Translations under genes and position numbers: made by a program
Assembly (NCBI GenBank): GCA_013152715.1
Contig: JAADFU010000190.1
Span: 1-64,000, forward strand
From: Calditrichota bacterium
GTDB taxonomy: Bacteria > Zhuqueibacterota > Zhuqueibacteria > Thermofontimicrobiales > Thermofontimicrobiaceae
DNA: 64,000 bases
Direction: 5' to 3'
The notes under the pieces: generated by a model
What the model was told of the DNA's origin: nothing
What the model saw: only the letters and a program-made list of their open reading frames with translations
Databases searched by the model: none
Shown here: in pieces, positions 56,326 to 64,000 of the stretch
How the letters are laid out: the number at the start of each line of letters is the position of its first letter
Numbering within the stretch: the stretch's first letter is position 1

Positions 56326-56603
56326 CAAGGGAATGACCTCCCTTCGTTTTATAATAAAATAATTAAATCTTAGTGACTGACATTCTTTAAATAAAATTAA
56401 TCGTAGCGATGCAACTGACCAAAACATTATCACCGCGTTCGCGGAGAACGCAGAGTTTGTTTAGATTTCTATTGAAACCCGCCCAAACAATTGGTTGTTT
56501 GTCGTTTTCAATAAAAAAACTCCATAAAACTTTATTTTTTTCTCTGCCTTTTTCTCAATGACCTGGTATATCTGAATAGATACAATTAATCCTCTTCAAA
56601 AGA
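56326..56603 (-). other. Unusually long rpoB-rpoC spacer with two inverted repeats
   Basis: 278 nt without a supported gene. Contains stem GCGTTC/GAACGC (56435-56451, 5-nt loop) and CAAACAA/TTGTTTG (56484-56501, TTGG loop). Neither is followed by a T-run on the minus strand convincing enough to call a terminator. Role unknown. Confidence 0.5.
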
Positions 56604-59600
56604 TTAATTTTCTTCCTCTTTTTTCAGATTAAGCAACTCGACATCAAGGCCGAGACCCATCAATTCTCTGATTAAAACATTGAACGATTCCGGCACCCCA
56701 GGTTCCGGCAAAGACTCGCCCTTTACGATTGCTTCGTATGCTTTGGACCGTCCGCGTACATCATCGGACTTCACAGTTAATATTTCTTGCAATGTATGCG
56801 CAGCGCCGTAGGCTTCGAGCGCCCAGACCTCCATCTCTCCGAATCGTTGCCCGCCAAATTGAGCCTTGCCACCCAACGGCTGCTGCGTAATCAACGAATA
56901 AGGTCCGATAGAACGCGCATGGATTTTGTCTTCCACAAGATGAGACAATTTCATGATGTAAATATATCCAACAGTCACCGAGTTGTCAAATGGTTCCCCG
57001 GTTCTTCCGTCGAACAAAACAGACTTACCATCTCCGGGCAGACCTGCTTTCTTCATCTCTGCCTGTACCTCTTCCAATGAAGCGCCGTCGAAAACCGGCG
57101 TCGCATAGATGACATCCAGTATTTTTCCGGCCCAACCCAGGCTGGTTTCCAAAATTTGGCCCAAATTCATTCGGGACGGAACACCAAGCGGATTGAGAAC
57201 AATATCGACCGGGGTGCCGTCGGGTAAAAATGGCATGTCTTCAATCGGCACGATTGTCGCCACAACACCTTTGTTCCCGTGGCGTCCCGCCATTTTATCG
57301 CCAATCATTAATTTGCGCTTTTTGGCAACGTAAACTTTTGCCATTTGCACAATACCCGGAGGCAACTCATCTCCCACCGTCACTTTGAACCTGTGGTTTT
57401 CATAATCCTCATTCAGAGAATCCAATTTTACATAATACTGTTCCAAAATTTGCGCGACCAATTGATTCCGATCTTCATCTTCAACCAACGGCTGTGTCAA
57501 ATCCAATTTATCAAAATCCAGCGTTTCCAGATAATCTCTTTTCAGAACCATTTTCGCGCGCACGACAACTTTTCCGCTCTCTAACTCACGAATACCAACA
57601 GACTTTTGTCCCTGCAAAACTCTGATTAATTTACTATCTCTCAGACGTTTCGTCCGCTGCTTTTCAGCAACAAGCCATTTATCGATTTTTTCAAGCGCTT
57701 TCTTTTCTTGACGCTTATTTTTGGAATCTCGTTTTTTTCGGGAAAAAAGCTTGGTCGAAATCACAGTGCCGTGCAAACCCGTTGTTGCTTTGAGCGACGC
57801 ATCCTTGACGTCTCCGGCTTTCTCACCAAAGATCGCTTTCAGCAACTTTTCTTCGGGAGTAGGATCGGTCTCGCCTTTTGGCGTCACTTTTCCGACAAGA
57901 ATATCGCCCTCGCGAACTTCGGCACCAACGCGAATAATACCGTTCTCATCCAAATCCTTTGTCGCTTCTTCGCTCACATTCGGTATTTCTCTGGTCAACT
58001 CTTCCTCGCCGCGTTTGGTATCGCGCACCTGAAGTTCAAATTGCTCAATATGGATGGAAGTGTAAACATCTTCCTGTACTACTCGCTCCGAGATGACGAT
58101 CGCATCTTCAAAATTATAGCCGCGCCACGGCATAAAAGCCACTAACACATTTCTTCCCAACGCTAATTCGCCGCCCTGAGTCGCGCAGCCATCTGCAAGC
58201 ACATCACCTTTGCGAACAAAATCGCCTTTTCTTACCAGTGGCACCTGATTAACGCAGGTATCCTGATTTGTGCGTCTAAATTTTATTAACGGATAAACAT
58301 CCGTTTCATCATTATCAAAATCAAGCAAATTTTCAATATCCAGTTCCTGGCTATCCTCCGGCTCTTCAATGCGCACAACAATTCGACCCGCATCAACGCT
58401 TTCCACGATGCCATCGCGTTTGCAGACGACCATCGCGCGAGAGTCGCTGGCAACTTCTTGCTCAAGGCCGGTGCCCACGATTGGCGCTTCCGGCTTCAAA
58501 AGCGGCACTGACTGGCGCTGCATGTTCGAGCCCATCAAAGCGCGGTTTGCGTCATCGTGTTCCAAAAACGGAATCAACGAAGCTGCAGCAGACACCATCT
58601 GAGTCGGAGATACATCCATATAGTCCACTTCATTAGGAGAAACCAGCGGAAAGTCACCGCGGAACCGCACTTGAACACGATCATTAATAAAATAGCCCTT
58701 TTCGTCAATCGGCGCGTTCGCCTGAGCCACACGCAAATTCTCTTCATCGTCGGCAGAAAGATAGTGAATTTCATTGGTTACGCGGCCATCAACTACCTTG
58801 CGATACGGCGTTTCAATAAACCCCAAATGGTTGATCCGCCCGAACGTCGTCAACGAAGAAATAAGTCCGATATTCGGACCTTCCGGCGTCTCAATTGGAC
58901 ACAATCGTCCGTAATGAGTATAATGAACATCGCGCACCTCGAATCCGGCACGTTCGCGCGTCAAACCGCCAGGTCCTAACGCCGACAAACGACGTTTGTG
59001 CGTCATCTCCGCCAACGGGTTCGTTTGATCCATGAACTGCGAGAGCTGGCTGGTGCCAAAAAATGTATTGATCACCGACAAAATAGTCCGCGCATTTACC
59101 AGATCCTGCGGGGTCAACTCTTCATTGTCCCGCAAATTCATTCGTTCTTTGACAGTTCGCGCTAATCGCGACAATCCGACGCTCATTTGAGCCGCTAACT
59201 GCTCGCCAACGGTTTTAATGCGCCGATTGCCGAGGTGATCGATATCATCAGCCGAGCGCTTGCCATTTCGCAAATCCAGCAAATAATTGATGATCGAAAT
59301 GATATCTTCTTTAGTCAAAACAGTAAGTTCGACATCGATTTCAAGGCCTAATTTGTTATTCAAACGATAACGGCCGACCTCACCCAGATCATATCTTTTC
59401 GGATTAAAGAAAAAGCGGAACACCAGATTCCTCGCTGTTTCCAGATCAGGCGCATCGCCAGAGCGAAGATGGCGGTAAATCATTTCCAGCGCTTCTTTTT
59501 CAGACTTTGTCGGATCTTTGCGAATCGTGTTATTGATGATTTCCGGGCTGTAAGGAGACTCCGCCTTCACAAATTTGACTTTTTCGATTTGGTGCTCGCG

Positions 59601-60413
59601 CAAATTCGTCAATGCTTCACGATCTAAAGTCGAATCTTTTTCTATTAGAATTTCGCCGGTTTCATAATCAATCACATCCATCAACACGGTCTTGCCAAAA
59701 TAGGATTCGATCTTTTCATCCGCGACTGCGCACTCCTCGACCATGTCGAACAACTCGTAAATTTCCCGGTCCGTCGAATATCCAATCGCACGCAACAACG
59801 TCGTCACCGGAAATTTCTTTCGCCGATCAATGTAAAAATACATGACGTCGTTAATGTCGGTCACAAATTCCAACCATGATCCCCGAAGCGGGATGATACG
59901 AGCCGAATAAATTTTCGTGCCATTAGGATGTTTCATCTCAGCGAAAAAAGCGCCCGGGGAACGATGCAATTGACTGACAACGATTCGCTCGGCGCCGTTG
60001 ATGATGAACGTCCCCTTTTCGGTCATTATTGGAATATTGCCCAAATAGACGGTCTGTTCCATCGAATCAATAATCTCGCCGGAATCACTCTCCGGATCAC
60101 GAATCGATAAACGCAGCTTTGCCTTCAATGGCGCGGCGAAAGTATTGCCCCGCTCCTGGCATTCTTCAACTGAGTATTTCGGCTTTTCCAGATAATATGA
60201 AATAAAATCCAGAATGAAATTTTCTCGACTATCCTCAATCGGAAAAATGCTATTGAAAACCGCCTGCAATCCTTTGTTCTCGCGCTTGTCGGCGGGAACA
60301 TCCGGTTGGATAAACTCCTTGAACGAGTCCAACTGAATATTTAATAAATCAGGCAGATCAACAATAGTCTGAATTTTGGAAAATGATTTTCTTTTGCGTT
60401 TTGTATTTTGCAT
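56604..60413 (-). CDS. rpoB: RNA polymerase beta subunit
   Basis: 1269 residues. The rifampicin region reads [20 protein letters not shown] and [20 protein letters not shown], matching the sensitive consensus apart from conservative changes. The C-terminal active-site part has [12 protein letters not shown] and the closing [17 protein letters not shown] charged segment of roughly 100 residues before [20 protein letters not shown] corresponds in position to lineage-specific insertion SI2. The SD is GAGGT, about 10 nt before the ATG. 137 nt after rplL. Confidence 0.98.
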   Translation of the reverse strand: MQNTKRKRKSFSKIQTIVDLPDLLNIQLDSFKEFIQPDVPADKRENKGLQAVFNSIFPIEDSRENFILDFISYYLEKPKYSVEECQERGNTFAAPLKAKLRLSIRDPESDSGEIIDSMEQTVYLGNIPIMTEKGTFIINGAERIVVSQLHRSPGAFFAEMKHPNGTKIYSARIIPLRGSWLEFVTDINDVMYFYIDRRKKFPVTTLLRAIGYSTDREIYELFDMVEECAVADEKIESYFGKTVLMDVIDYETGEILIEKDSTLDREALTNLREHQIEKVKFVKAESPYSPEIINNTIRKDPTKSEKEALEMIYRHLRSGDAPDLETARNLVFRFFFNPKRYDLGEVGRYRLNNKLGLEIDVELTVLTKEDIISIINYLLDLRNGKRSADDIDHLGNRRIKTVGEQLAAQMSVGLSRLARTVKERMNLRDNEELTPQDLVNARTILSVINTFFGTSQLSQFMDQTNPLAEMTHKRRLSALGPGGLTRERAGFEVRDVHYTHYGRLCPIETPEGPNIGLISSLTTFGRINHLGFIETPYRKVVDGRVTNEIHYLSADDEENLRVAQANAPIDEKGYFINDRVQVRFRGDFPLVSPNEVDYMDVSPTQMVSAAASLIPFLEHDDANRALMGSNMQRQSVPLLKPEAPIVGTGLEQEVASDSRAMVVCKRDGIVESVDAGRIVVRIEEPEDSQELDIENLLDFDNDETDVYPLIKFRRTNQDTCVNQVPLVRKGDFVRKGDVLADGCATQGGELALGRNVLVAFMPWRGYNFEDAIVISERVVQEDVYTSIHIEQFELQVRDTKRGEEELTREIPNVSEEATKDLDENGIIRVGAEVREGDILVGKVTPKGETDPTPEEKLLKAIFGEKAGDVKDASLKATTGLHGTVISTKLFSRKKRDSKNKRQEKKALEKIDKWLVAEKQRTKRLRDSKLIRVLQGQKSVGIRELESGKVVVRAKMVLKRDYLETLDFDKLDLTQPLVEDEDRNQLVAQILEQYYVKLDSLNEDYENHRFKVTVGDELPPGIVQMAKVYVAKKRKLMIGDKMAGRHGNKGVVATIVPIEDMPFLPDGTPVDIVLNPLGVPSRMNLGQILETSLGWAGKILDVIYATPVFDGASLEEVQAEMKKAGLPGDGKSVLFDGRTGEPFDNSVTVGYIYIMKLSHLVEDKIHARSIGPYSLITQQPLGGKAQFGGQRFGEMEVWALEAYGAAHTLQEILTVKSDDVRGRSKAYEAIVKGESLPEPGVPESFNVLIRELMGLGLDVELLNLKKEEEN

Positions 60414-60431
60414 TAAGAAATCAACCTCTCT

Positions 60432-60445
60432 TCAACGTACGTTGA
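60432..60445. repeat. 14-bp perfect palindrome just upstream of the rpoB SD
   Basis: TCAACGTACGTTGA is a perfect palindrome, with the rpoB SD (GAGGT) starting a few nt downstream on the minus strand. It could be a protein-binding site or a small hairpin affecting rpoB translation. Confidence 0.45.
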
Positions 60446-60550
60446 TATTCGATAATATAAAATAATCTTCGAAACAATTCAATGGACCTACGGCCCACCT
60501 GCCAAACCATGTTCCGAAGAATATTTTGATGGGAATCGATATCTGACGGT

Positions 60551-60991
60551 CTACTTAATTTCAACAGTGGCGCCAACTTCTTCAAATTTCTTTTTGATCT
60601 CTTCGGCTTCGTCTTTGGAGACGCCTTCTTTGACCGCATTGGGCGCGGAATCAACCAAATCTTTTGCTTCTTTCAGACCCAGAGAAGTCAGCTCGCGCAC
60701 GACTTTGATGACCTGAATTTTCTTGTCGCCGACCGAAGACAGCACAACGTCAAACTCGGTTTTTTCTTCTTCAGGTTCAGCAGCTCCGCCTGCGGCGCCG
60801 CCGGCTGCAGCAATAGGCGCGACCATGGCCGCTTGTGCTGAAACGCCAAATTTATCTTCCAGAACTTTGATCAACTCTACCAGATCCAACACTGATAATT
60901 TCTCAATAGACTCAACAATTTTCGCTACATTCTTGCTGATCGTCGTTGCTTCAGCGGTTTTCTCTTCAGCTTTTGTTTTCGCTTCAGGCAT
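60551..60991 (-). CDS. rplL: 50S ribosomal protein L7/L12
   Basis: 146 residues, longer than the usual ~120-130. Start supported by GGAGGA 7 nt before the ATG, so the extra Lys/Glu/Ala-rich N-terminus ([19 protein letters not shown]) is probably real. Then the dimerisation part ([20 protein letters not shown]), an Ala/Gly hinge, and the factor-binding C-terminal domain ([20 protein letters not shown]). Forms the stalk with L10. Confidence 0.97.
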   Translation of the reverse strand: MPEAKTKAEEKTAEATTISKNVAKIVESIEKLSVLDLVELIKVLEDKFGVSAQAAMVAPIAAAGGAAGGAAEPEEEKTEFDVVLSSVGDKKIQVIKVVRELTSLGLKEAKDLVDSAPNAVKEGVSKDEAEEIKKKFEEVGATVEIK

Positions 60992-61024
60992 TTCTTGTCC
61001 TCCGTAAAAAATGTTTACTAAAAA

Positions 61025-61543
61025 TCAATTTTCTTTTTGTTCTTTAATTTGATCCAAAACATTCACTATTGACGCTAGCATTCCGTTCAAAACAGTTACC
61101 AGACTGCGCAGAGGAGCGCTTATCATGCCGACGGTCTGAGCGTGAATTTGTTCTTTCGACGGCAGTTGAGCAATCTCTTTTACGCGATCTTCACCATAAA
61201 TTGTGCCGTCAAATATGCACGCTTTCAATTGCAGCTTTTCGTTTTTCTTGGCAAAATCAGCCAGGACTTTCGCTGCCGCCAACGGATCTGCCAACGCAAA
61301 CGCCATAGCGGTGGGCCCGTTCAAATAGGGGAGTAATCCTTCGTACCCAATCTTGTTTACTGAAAGTCGAGCCAATGTATTTTTGACTACTTTGAACTCA
61401 ACCTCTGCTTCTCGAAGCTTATTGCGCAAATCGCTGATTTCCTCAACGTCCAACCCTTTGTAGTCCGCCAGATAAACGCCGTTTGCCTGGGTTATTTTTT
61501 CCGCAATTTCTTCAACTACTTTTTCCTTTTCCGGGCGTGCCAT
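61025..61543 (-). CDS. rplJ: 50S ribosomal protein L10
   Basis: 172 residues. Base of the L7/L12 stalk. Shows GVYLADYKGLDVEEISDLRN, EFKVVKNTLARLSV and a C-terminal helix that binds L12 dimers (LRSLVTVLNGMLASIVNVLD). 38 nt after rplA and 33 nt before rplL. Confidence 0.98.
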   Translation of the reverse strand: MARPEKEKVVEEIAEKITQANGVYLADYKGLDVEEISDLRNKLREAEVEFKVVKNTLARLSVNKIGYEGLLPYLNGPTAMAFALADPLAAAKVLADFAKKNEKLQLKACIFDGTIYGEDRVKEIAQLPSKEQIHAQTVGMISAPLRSLVTVLNGMLASIVNVLDQIKEQKEN

Positions 61544-61581
61544 TACTCTATCATCCTTAAGCTATAATTTAGATTAGCTGT

Positions 61582-62283
61582 TTATTTTAATTCATCAATT
61601 AATGCCGAGCGATCAAGGGGAATGCCAGGACTCATCGTCGTCGTGATGGTGGCAGCGCGCAGATACTGTCCTTTTGCCGATGCTGGTTTCAACCGAACAA
61701 CCGTATCCACAAACGCCAACACATTCTCTTTTATCTTCCCTTCATCAAAAGAAACCTTGCCCACGGCGGCATGCAAATTTCCGTTGCGATCTACGCGAAA
61801 CTCGATCTTACCGGCTTTCACTTCTTTTACAGCCCGACCCACCTCCATCGTCACCGTCCCGCTTTTGGGATTGGGCATGAGACCTTTGGGCCCTAAAACG
61901 CGACCCAGCTTTCCCACTGCGCCCATCGCATCGGGAGTGGCAATAATGACGTCGCAATCCAGCCAACCCTGCTGAATTTTTTCCACATATTCATCCAGTC
62001 CAACGTAGTCGGCGCCGGCTTCTTCCGCTTCTTTTTGTTTGCCGCCCTTGGTCAGAACCAGTACTTTTACAGTTTTGCCTGTCCCATGAGGAAGCGTTAC
62101 CGTTCCGCGAACCATCTGATCTGCGTGACGCGGATTGACGCCAAGACGAAGCGCAACTTCAATCGACTCGTCAAACTTCGCTTTTGGCAATTCCTTCATC
62201 ATTTTAATCGCGTCATCCAGGGAATATGTTTTTCCTTTTTCGAGCTTCGCGAAAGCTTCTTTATAACGTTTACTTCTTTTCAT
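61582..62283 (-). CDS. rplA: 50S ribosomal protein L1
   Basis: 233 residues. Mobile L1 stalk and usual repressor of its own operon. Shows [55 protein letters not shown] and a C-terminus with [18 protein letters not shown]. Confidence 0.98.
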   Translation of the reverse strand: MKRSKRYKEAFAKLEKGKTYSLDDAIKMMKELPKAKFDESIEVALRLGVNPRHADQMVRGTVTLPHGTGKTVKVLVLTKGGKQKEAEEAGADYVGLDEYVEKIQQGWLDCDVIIATPDAMGAVGKLGRVLGPKGLMPNPKSGTVTMEVGRAVKEVKAGKIEFRVDRNGNLHAAVGKVSFDEGKIKENVLAFVDTVVRLKPASAKGQYLRAATITTTMSPGIPLDRSALIDELK

Positions 62284-62316
62284 TTTCTCTCCACCAAATC
62301 AGATAAAATACACCGA

Positions 62317-62742
62317 TTAATCTTGCACTATAATGCCCATGCTGCGCGCGGTGCCTTCGATTATTCGCATCGCATTTTCAACCGAAAATGCATTTAAATC
62401 CGGCATTTTCAACTCAGCGATTTCACGAACCTGGTCTCGCGTCACTTTCCCCACCTTCTCCCGGTTGGGCTCGCCGGATCCTTTGTCCAAACCTGCCGCC
62501 CGCTTCAACAAAACCGCCGCCGGCGGTGTTTTTGTAATAAAAGTGAACGAACGATCCGCATAAACGGTAATCACTACCGGAATGATTAATCCCTGCTTAT
62601 CCTGAGTTTTTGCATTGAACGCCTTGCAAAATTCCATAATATTGACGCCATGCTGGCCTAGAGCCGGCCCCACCGGCGGCGAAGGATTCGCATTACCCGC
62701 CGGAATTTGCAACTTGATTGTTCCAATAATTTTCTTTGCCAT
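62317..62742 (-). CDS. rplK: 50S ribosomal protein L11
   Basis: 141 residues, exactly the family length. GTPase-associated centre. Shows [20 protein letters not shown] and [18 protein letters not shown], the thiopeptide-binding loop. 6 nt after nusG. Confidence 0.99.
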   Translation of the reverse strand: MAKKIIGTIKLQIPAGNANPSPPVGPALGQHGVNIMEFCKAFNAKTQDKQGLIIPVVITVYADRSFTFITKTPPAAVLLKRAAGLDKGSGEPNREKVGKVTRDQVREIAELKMPDLNAFSVENAMRIIEGTARSMGIIVQD

Positions 62743-62748
62743 GAAACT

Positions 62749-63291
62749 TTACTTCTCCAATTCTACTTGTAAAAAGTCCAATTCGACTGGTGTGGAACGG
62801 CCAAAAATACTCACCATCACTTTGAGCTTGTTTTTTTCTTCATTTACTTCTTTGACGATCCCGCTGAAATCCGTAAAAGGACCGTCGATGACCTTAATCG
62901 GATCGCCAATATTGAACGGTACTTCCACTAATTCACGATTTTTCGCCTCGTCCACGCGCCCTAAAATTCGTTTCACTTCATCAGGACGCAACGGCTGGGG
63001 TTTATTTTTTGAACCCACAAAATGAGTGACGCCGGGAGCGTTGGCAATCAAATGAGAAGTTTCTGTGTCCAGAATCATTTCAATCAGAATATAGCCCGGG
63101 AAAAATACTTTGTTTTTATGCTTCTTCTTCCCGTTTCTCATCTCAGTTACTTCTTCCGAGGGAACAAGAACAGTCGGGATTTTTTCCTGTAATCCCAGCC
63201 GGGCAATTTCGCTATCAAGATACAACTTGACTTTATTCTCATGTCCGGATAATGTGTGAATCACGTACCATTTTTTTTGTTGCTCTTCCAA
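62749..63291 (-). CDS. nusG: Transcription termination/antitermination protein NusG
   Basis: 180 residues. NGN domain (WYVIHTLSGHENKVKLYL, KVFFPGYILIEMILD) and KOW domain (IGDPIKVIDGPFTDFSGIVK). The start codon is TTG at 63291: no ATG exists before the conserved WYVIHT and a GAGG lies just upstream. Couples transcription and translation and interacts with rho. In the standard secE-nusG-rplK order, 20 nt after secE. Confidence 0.97.
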   Translation of the reverse strand: MEEQQKKWYVIHTLSGHENKVKLYLDSEIARLGLQEKIPTVLVPSEEVTEMRNGKKKHKNKVFFPGYILIEMILDTETSHLIANAPGVTHFVGSKNKPQPLRPDEVKRILGRVDEAKNRELVEVPFNIGDPIKVIDGPFTDFSGIVKEVNEEKNKLKVMVSIFGRSTPVELDFLQVELEK

Positions 63292-63311
63292 TTTCCCTCG
63301 CCTGAAATAAT

Positions 63312-63494
63312 CTAAAATATGAAATTTAATATGGCTTCTAAAATTTTATCAACGGCAAAAATGAACAGAGTCAGCACCAACGTCACCATAATCACCACTC
63401 TCGTCGTACCCTTTAGTTCTTCTTTGCCAGGCCAACTTACCTTAGACATTTCCTGTTTTACTTCCTGAATGAACTTATTTAGTTTTCGAAACAT
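63312..63494 (-). CDS. secE: Preprotein translocase subunit SecE
   Basis: 60 residues from the ATG at 63494; a longer frame would run into tRNA-Trp and is rejected. Single-membrane form: amphipathic QEVKQEMSKVSWPGKEEL then one membrane span (VVIMVTLVLTLFIFAVDKIL). Partner of SecY. Confidence 0.96.
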   Translation of the reverse strand: MFRKLNKFIQEVKQEMSKVSWPGKEELKGTTRVVIMVTLVLTLFIFAVDKILEAILNFIF

Positions 63495-63539
63495 AGCGAT
63501 CTTCCAACTCCAGAATGAACGATTATTCGAGAAAAATAG

Positions 63540-63613
63540 CAGGCCAGGAGGGATTCGAACCCCCAACACCCGGTTTTGGAGACCGGTGCTCTAGCCGTTA
63601 GAGCTACTGGCCT
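63540..63613 (-). tRNA. trnW: tRNA-Trp (anticodon CCA)
   Basis: A full cloverleaf can be drawn on the minus strand: acceptor AGGCCAG paired with CTGGCCT, anticodon stem CCGGT/ACCGG with loop CTCCAAA, and T-loop GTTCGAATC. The genomic end does not encode CCA. Located 7 nt after rpmG and 45 nt before secE, the common tRNA-Trp-secE arrangement. Confidence 0.96.
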
Positions 63614-63620
63614 ACAACTA

Positions 63621-63770
63621 CTACCTCGTCTCTTTGTGAATTGTATGTTTGTCGCAAAAACGACAGTATTTCTTGAATTCTACGCGTGCCGTATGTTTCC
63701 GCTTATTCTTGGTAGTCGTGTAATTTCGATTTTTGCACTTAGTGCATTCTAAAATGACCAGATCTCTCAT
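63621..63770 (-). CDS. rpmG: 50S ribosomal protein L33, zinc-binding form
   Basis: 49 residues translated by hand: [20 protein letters not shown] at the start and [14 protein letters not shown] at the end. Both C-x2-C pairs are present, so it is the zinc-binding (C+) type. It lies between tRNA-Thr (159 nt upstream) and tRNA-Trp (7 nt downstream), a place where many bacteria have tuf. Confidence 0.96.
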   Translation of the reverse strand: MRDLVILECTKCKNRNYTTTKNKRKHTARVEFKKYCRFCDKHTIHKETR

Positions 63771-63929
63771 CGCTTATTCCTAACTGAATCAATTTCCTTA
63801 AATGCCTATTTTCCAGCCATTGGATCGTCTCACCGCAGCGACAAAATTCCTTCAATGCAAAATAGCTATGTCACTTTTCACAACCGTTGATTTGCAACAG
63901 TTCCAACGACCAATTTTACAATTATTTAG

Positions 63930-64000
63930 AGCCCACGACCGGGGTTGAACCGGTGACCTCATCCTTACCAAGGATGTGCTCTGCCTACTGAGCTACGTGG
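63930..64000 (-). tRNA. trnT: tRNA-Thr (anticodon GGT), 5' end cut by the window edge
   Basis: On the minus strand the sequence starts inside the acceptor stem (about 2 nt missing). D-arm, anticodon stem CATCC/GGATG with loop TTGGTAA (anticodon GGT), T-arm GTTCAACCC and 3' acceptor CGTGGGC are all present. Confidence 0.93.

Noticed and set aside
56326-56433. N-terminal 36-codon extension of rpoC
   Set aside because: No SD and no similarity to beta' N-termini; the ATG at 56325 follows GGGAGGT.
60421-60654. 77-codon minus-strand frame between rplL and rpoB
   Set aside because: Overlaps the end of rplL in another frame and has no own SD; basic composition is a frame-shifted copy of the rplL coding bias.
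63495-63569. 25-codon extension of secE
   Set aside because: Runs into tRNA-Trp; family length and SD support the ATG at 63494.

Overview
The window comes from a Gram-negative bacterium with two membranes, probably a non-Bacteroidota member of the FCB superphylum (a Calditrichota/KSB1/Ignavibacteriota-like lineage). Evidence for this is a canonical type A type-IX-secretion (T9SS) sorting tail, three PorV/PorQ-type outer-membrane proteins, a GWxTD-domain protein and large TonB-dependent receptors with an N-terminal carboxypeptidase-regulatory-like domain. Most genes have strong Shine-Dalgarno (SD) sites, and the readable promoters look like ordinary sigma-70 sites (TTGACA/TATAAT, 17-bp spacer). 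Both points argue against Bacteroidota proper. The phylum assignment is inference.

Left part (1-31.9 kb) is the cell-surface region. It opens with a 5'-truncated sortilin/VPS10-like Asp-box propeller protein on the plus strand, which converges on a lone GWxTD-domain gene. Then, on the minus strand, one module occurs three times: TonB-dependent receptor, then a very large secreted protein of unknown function, then a PorV/PorQ-family barrel. Two modules form one probable operon (28476 down to 12209, with an extra outer-membrane barrel gene between them) ending in a clear terminator at about 12.17 kb. The third module (11480 down to 4770) has its own promoter and terminator. The three large secreted proteins end in an alignable 104-residue domain with a VVPNPY motif and a terminal GKFA(V/I)IK. 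It resembles, but differs from, the canonical NFPNPFNP type A tail of the divergently transcribed FG-GAP repeat protein (28863-31817). My reading is that each module pairs a PorV-like export shuttle with its own surface cargo and a TonB-linked receptor. The substrate is unknown.

Right part (32.0-64.0 kb) is one uninterrupted minus-strand information-processing cluster: tRNA-Thr, rpmG, tRNA-Trp, secE, nusG, rplKAJL, rpoBC, rpsLG, fusA, tuf, then the S10, spc and alpha blocks (rpsJ to rplQ, including secY, adk, map, infA and rpmJ). It ends at a bidirectional terminator at about 32.0 kb. Gene order is the ancestral bacterial one, with beta/str/S10/spc/alpha fused end to end. Three starts are non-ATG (28476 TTG, nusG TTG, 4573 GTG). 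Several r-protein and factor starts were moved inward from the longest reading frame because an SD site and family conservation support the inner ATG.

No CRISPR array, insertion sequence, phage gene, rRNA or replication origin was seen.
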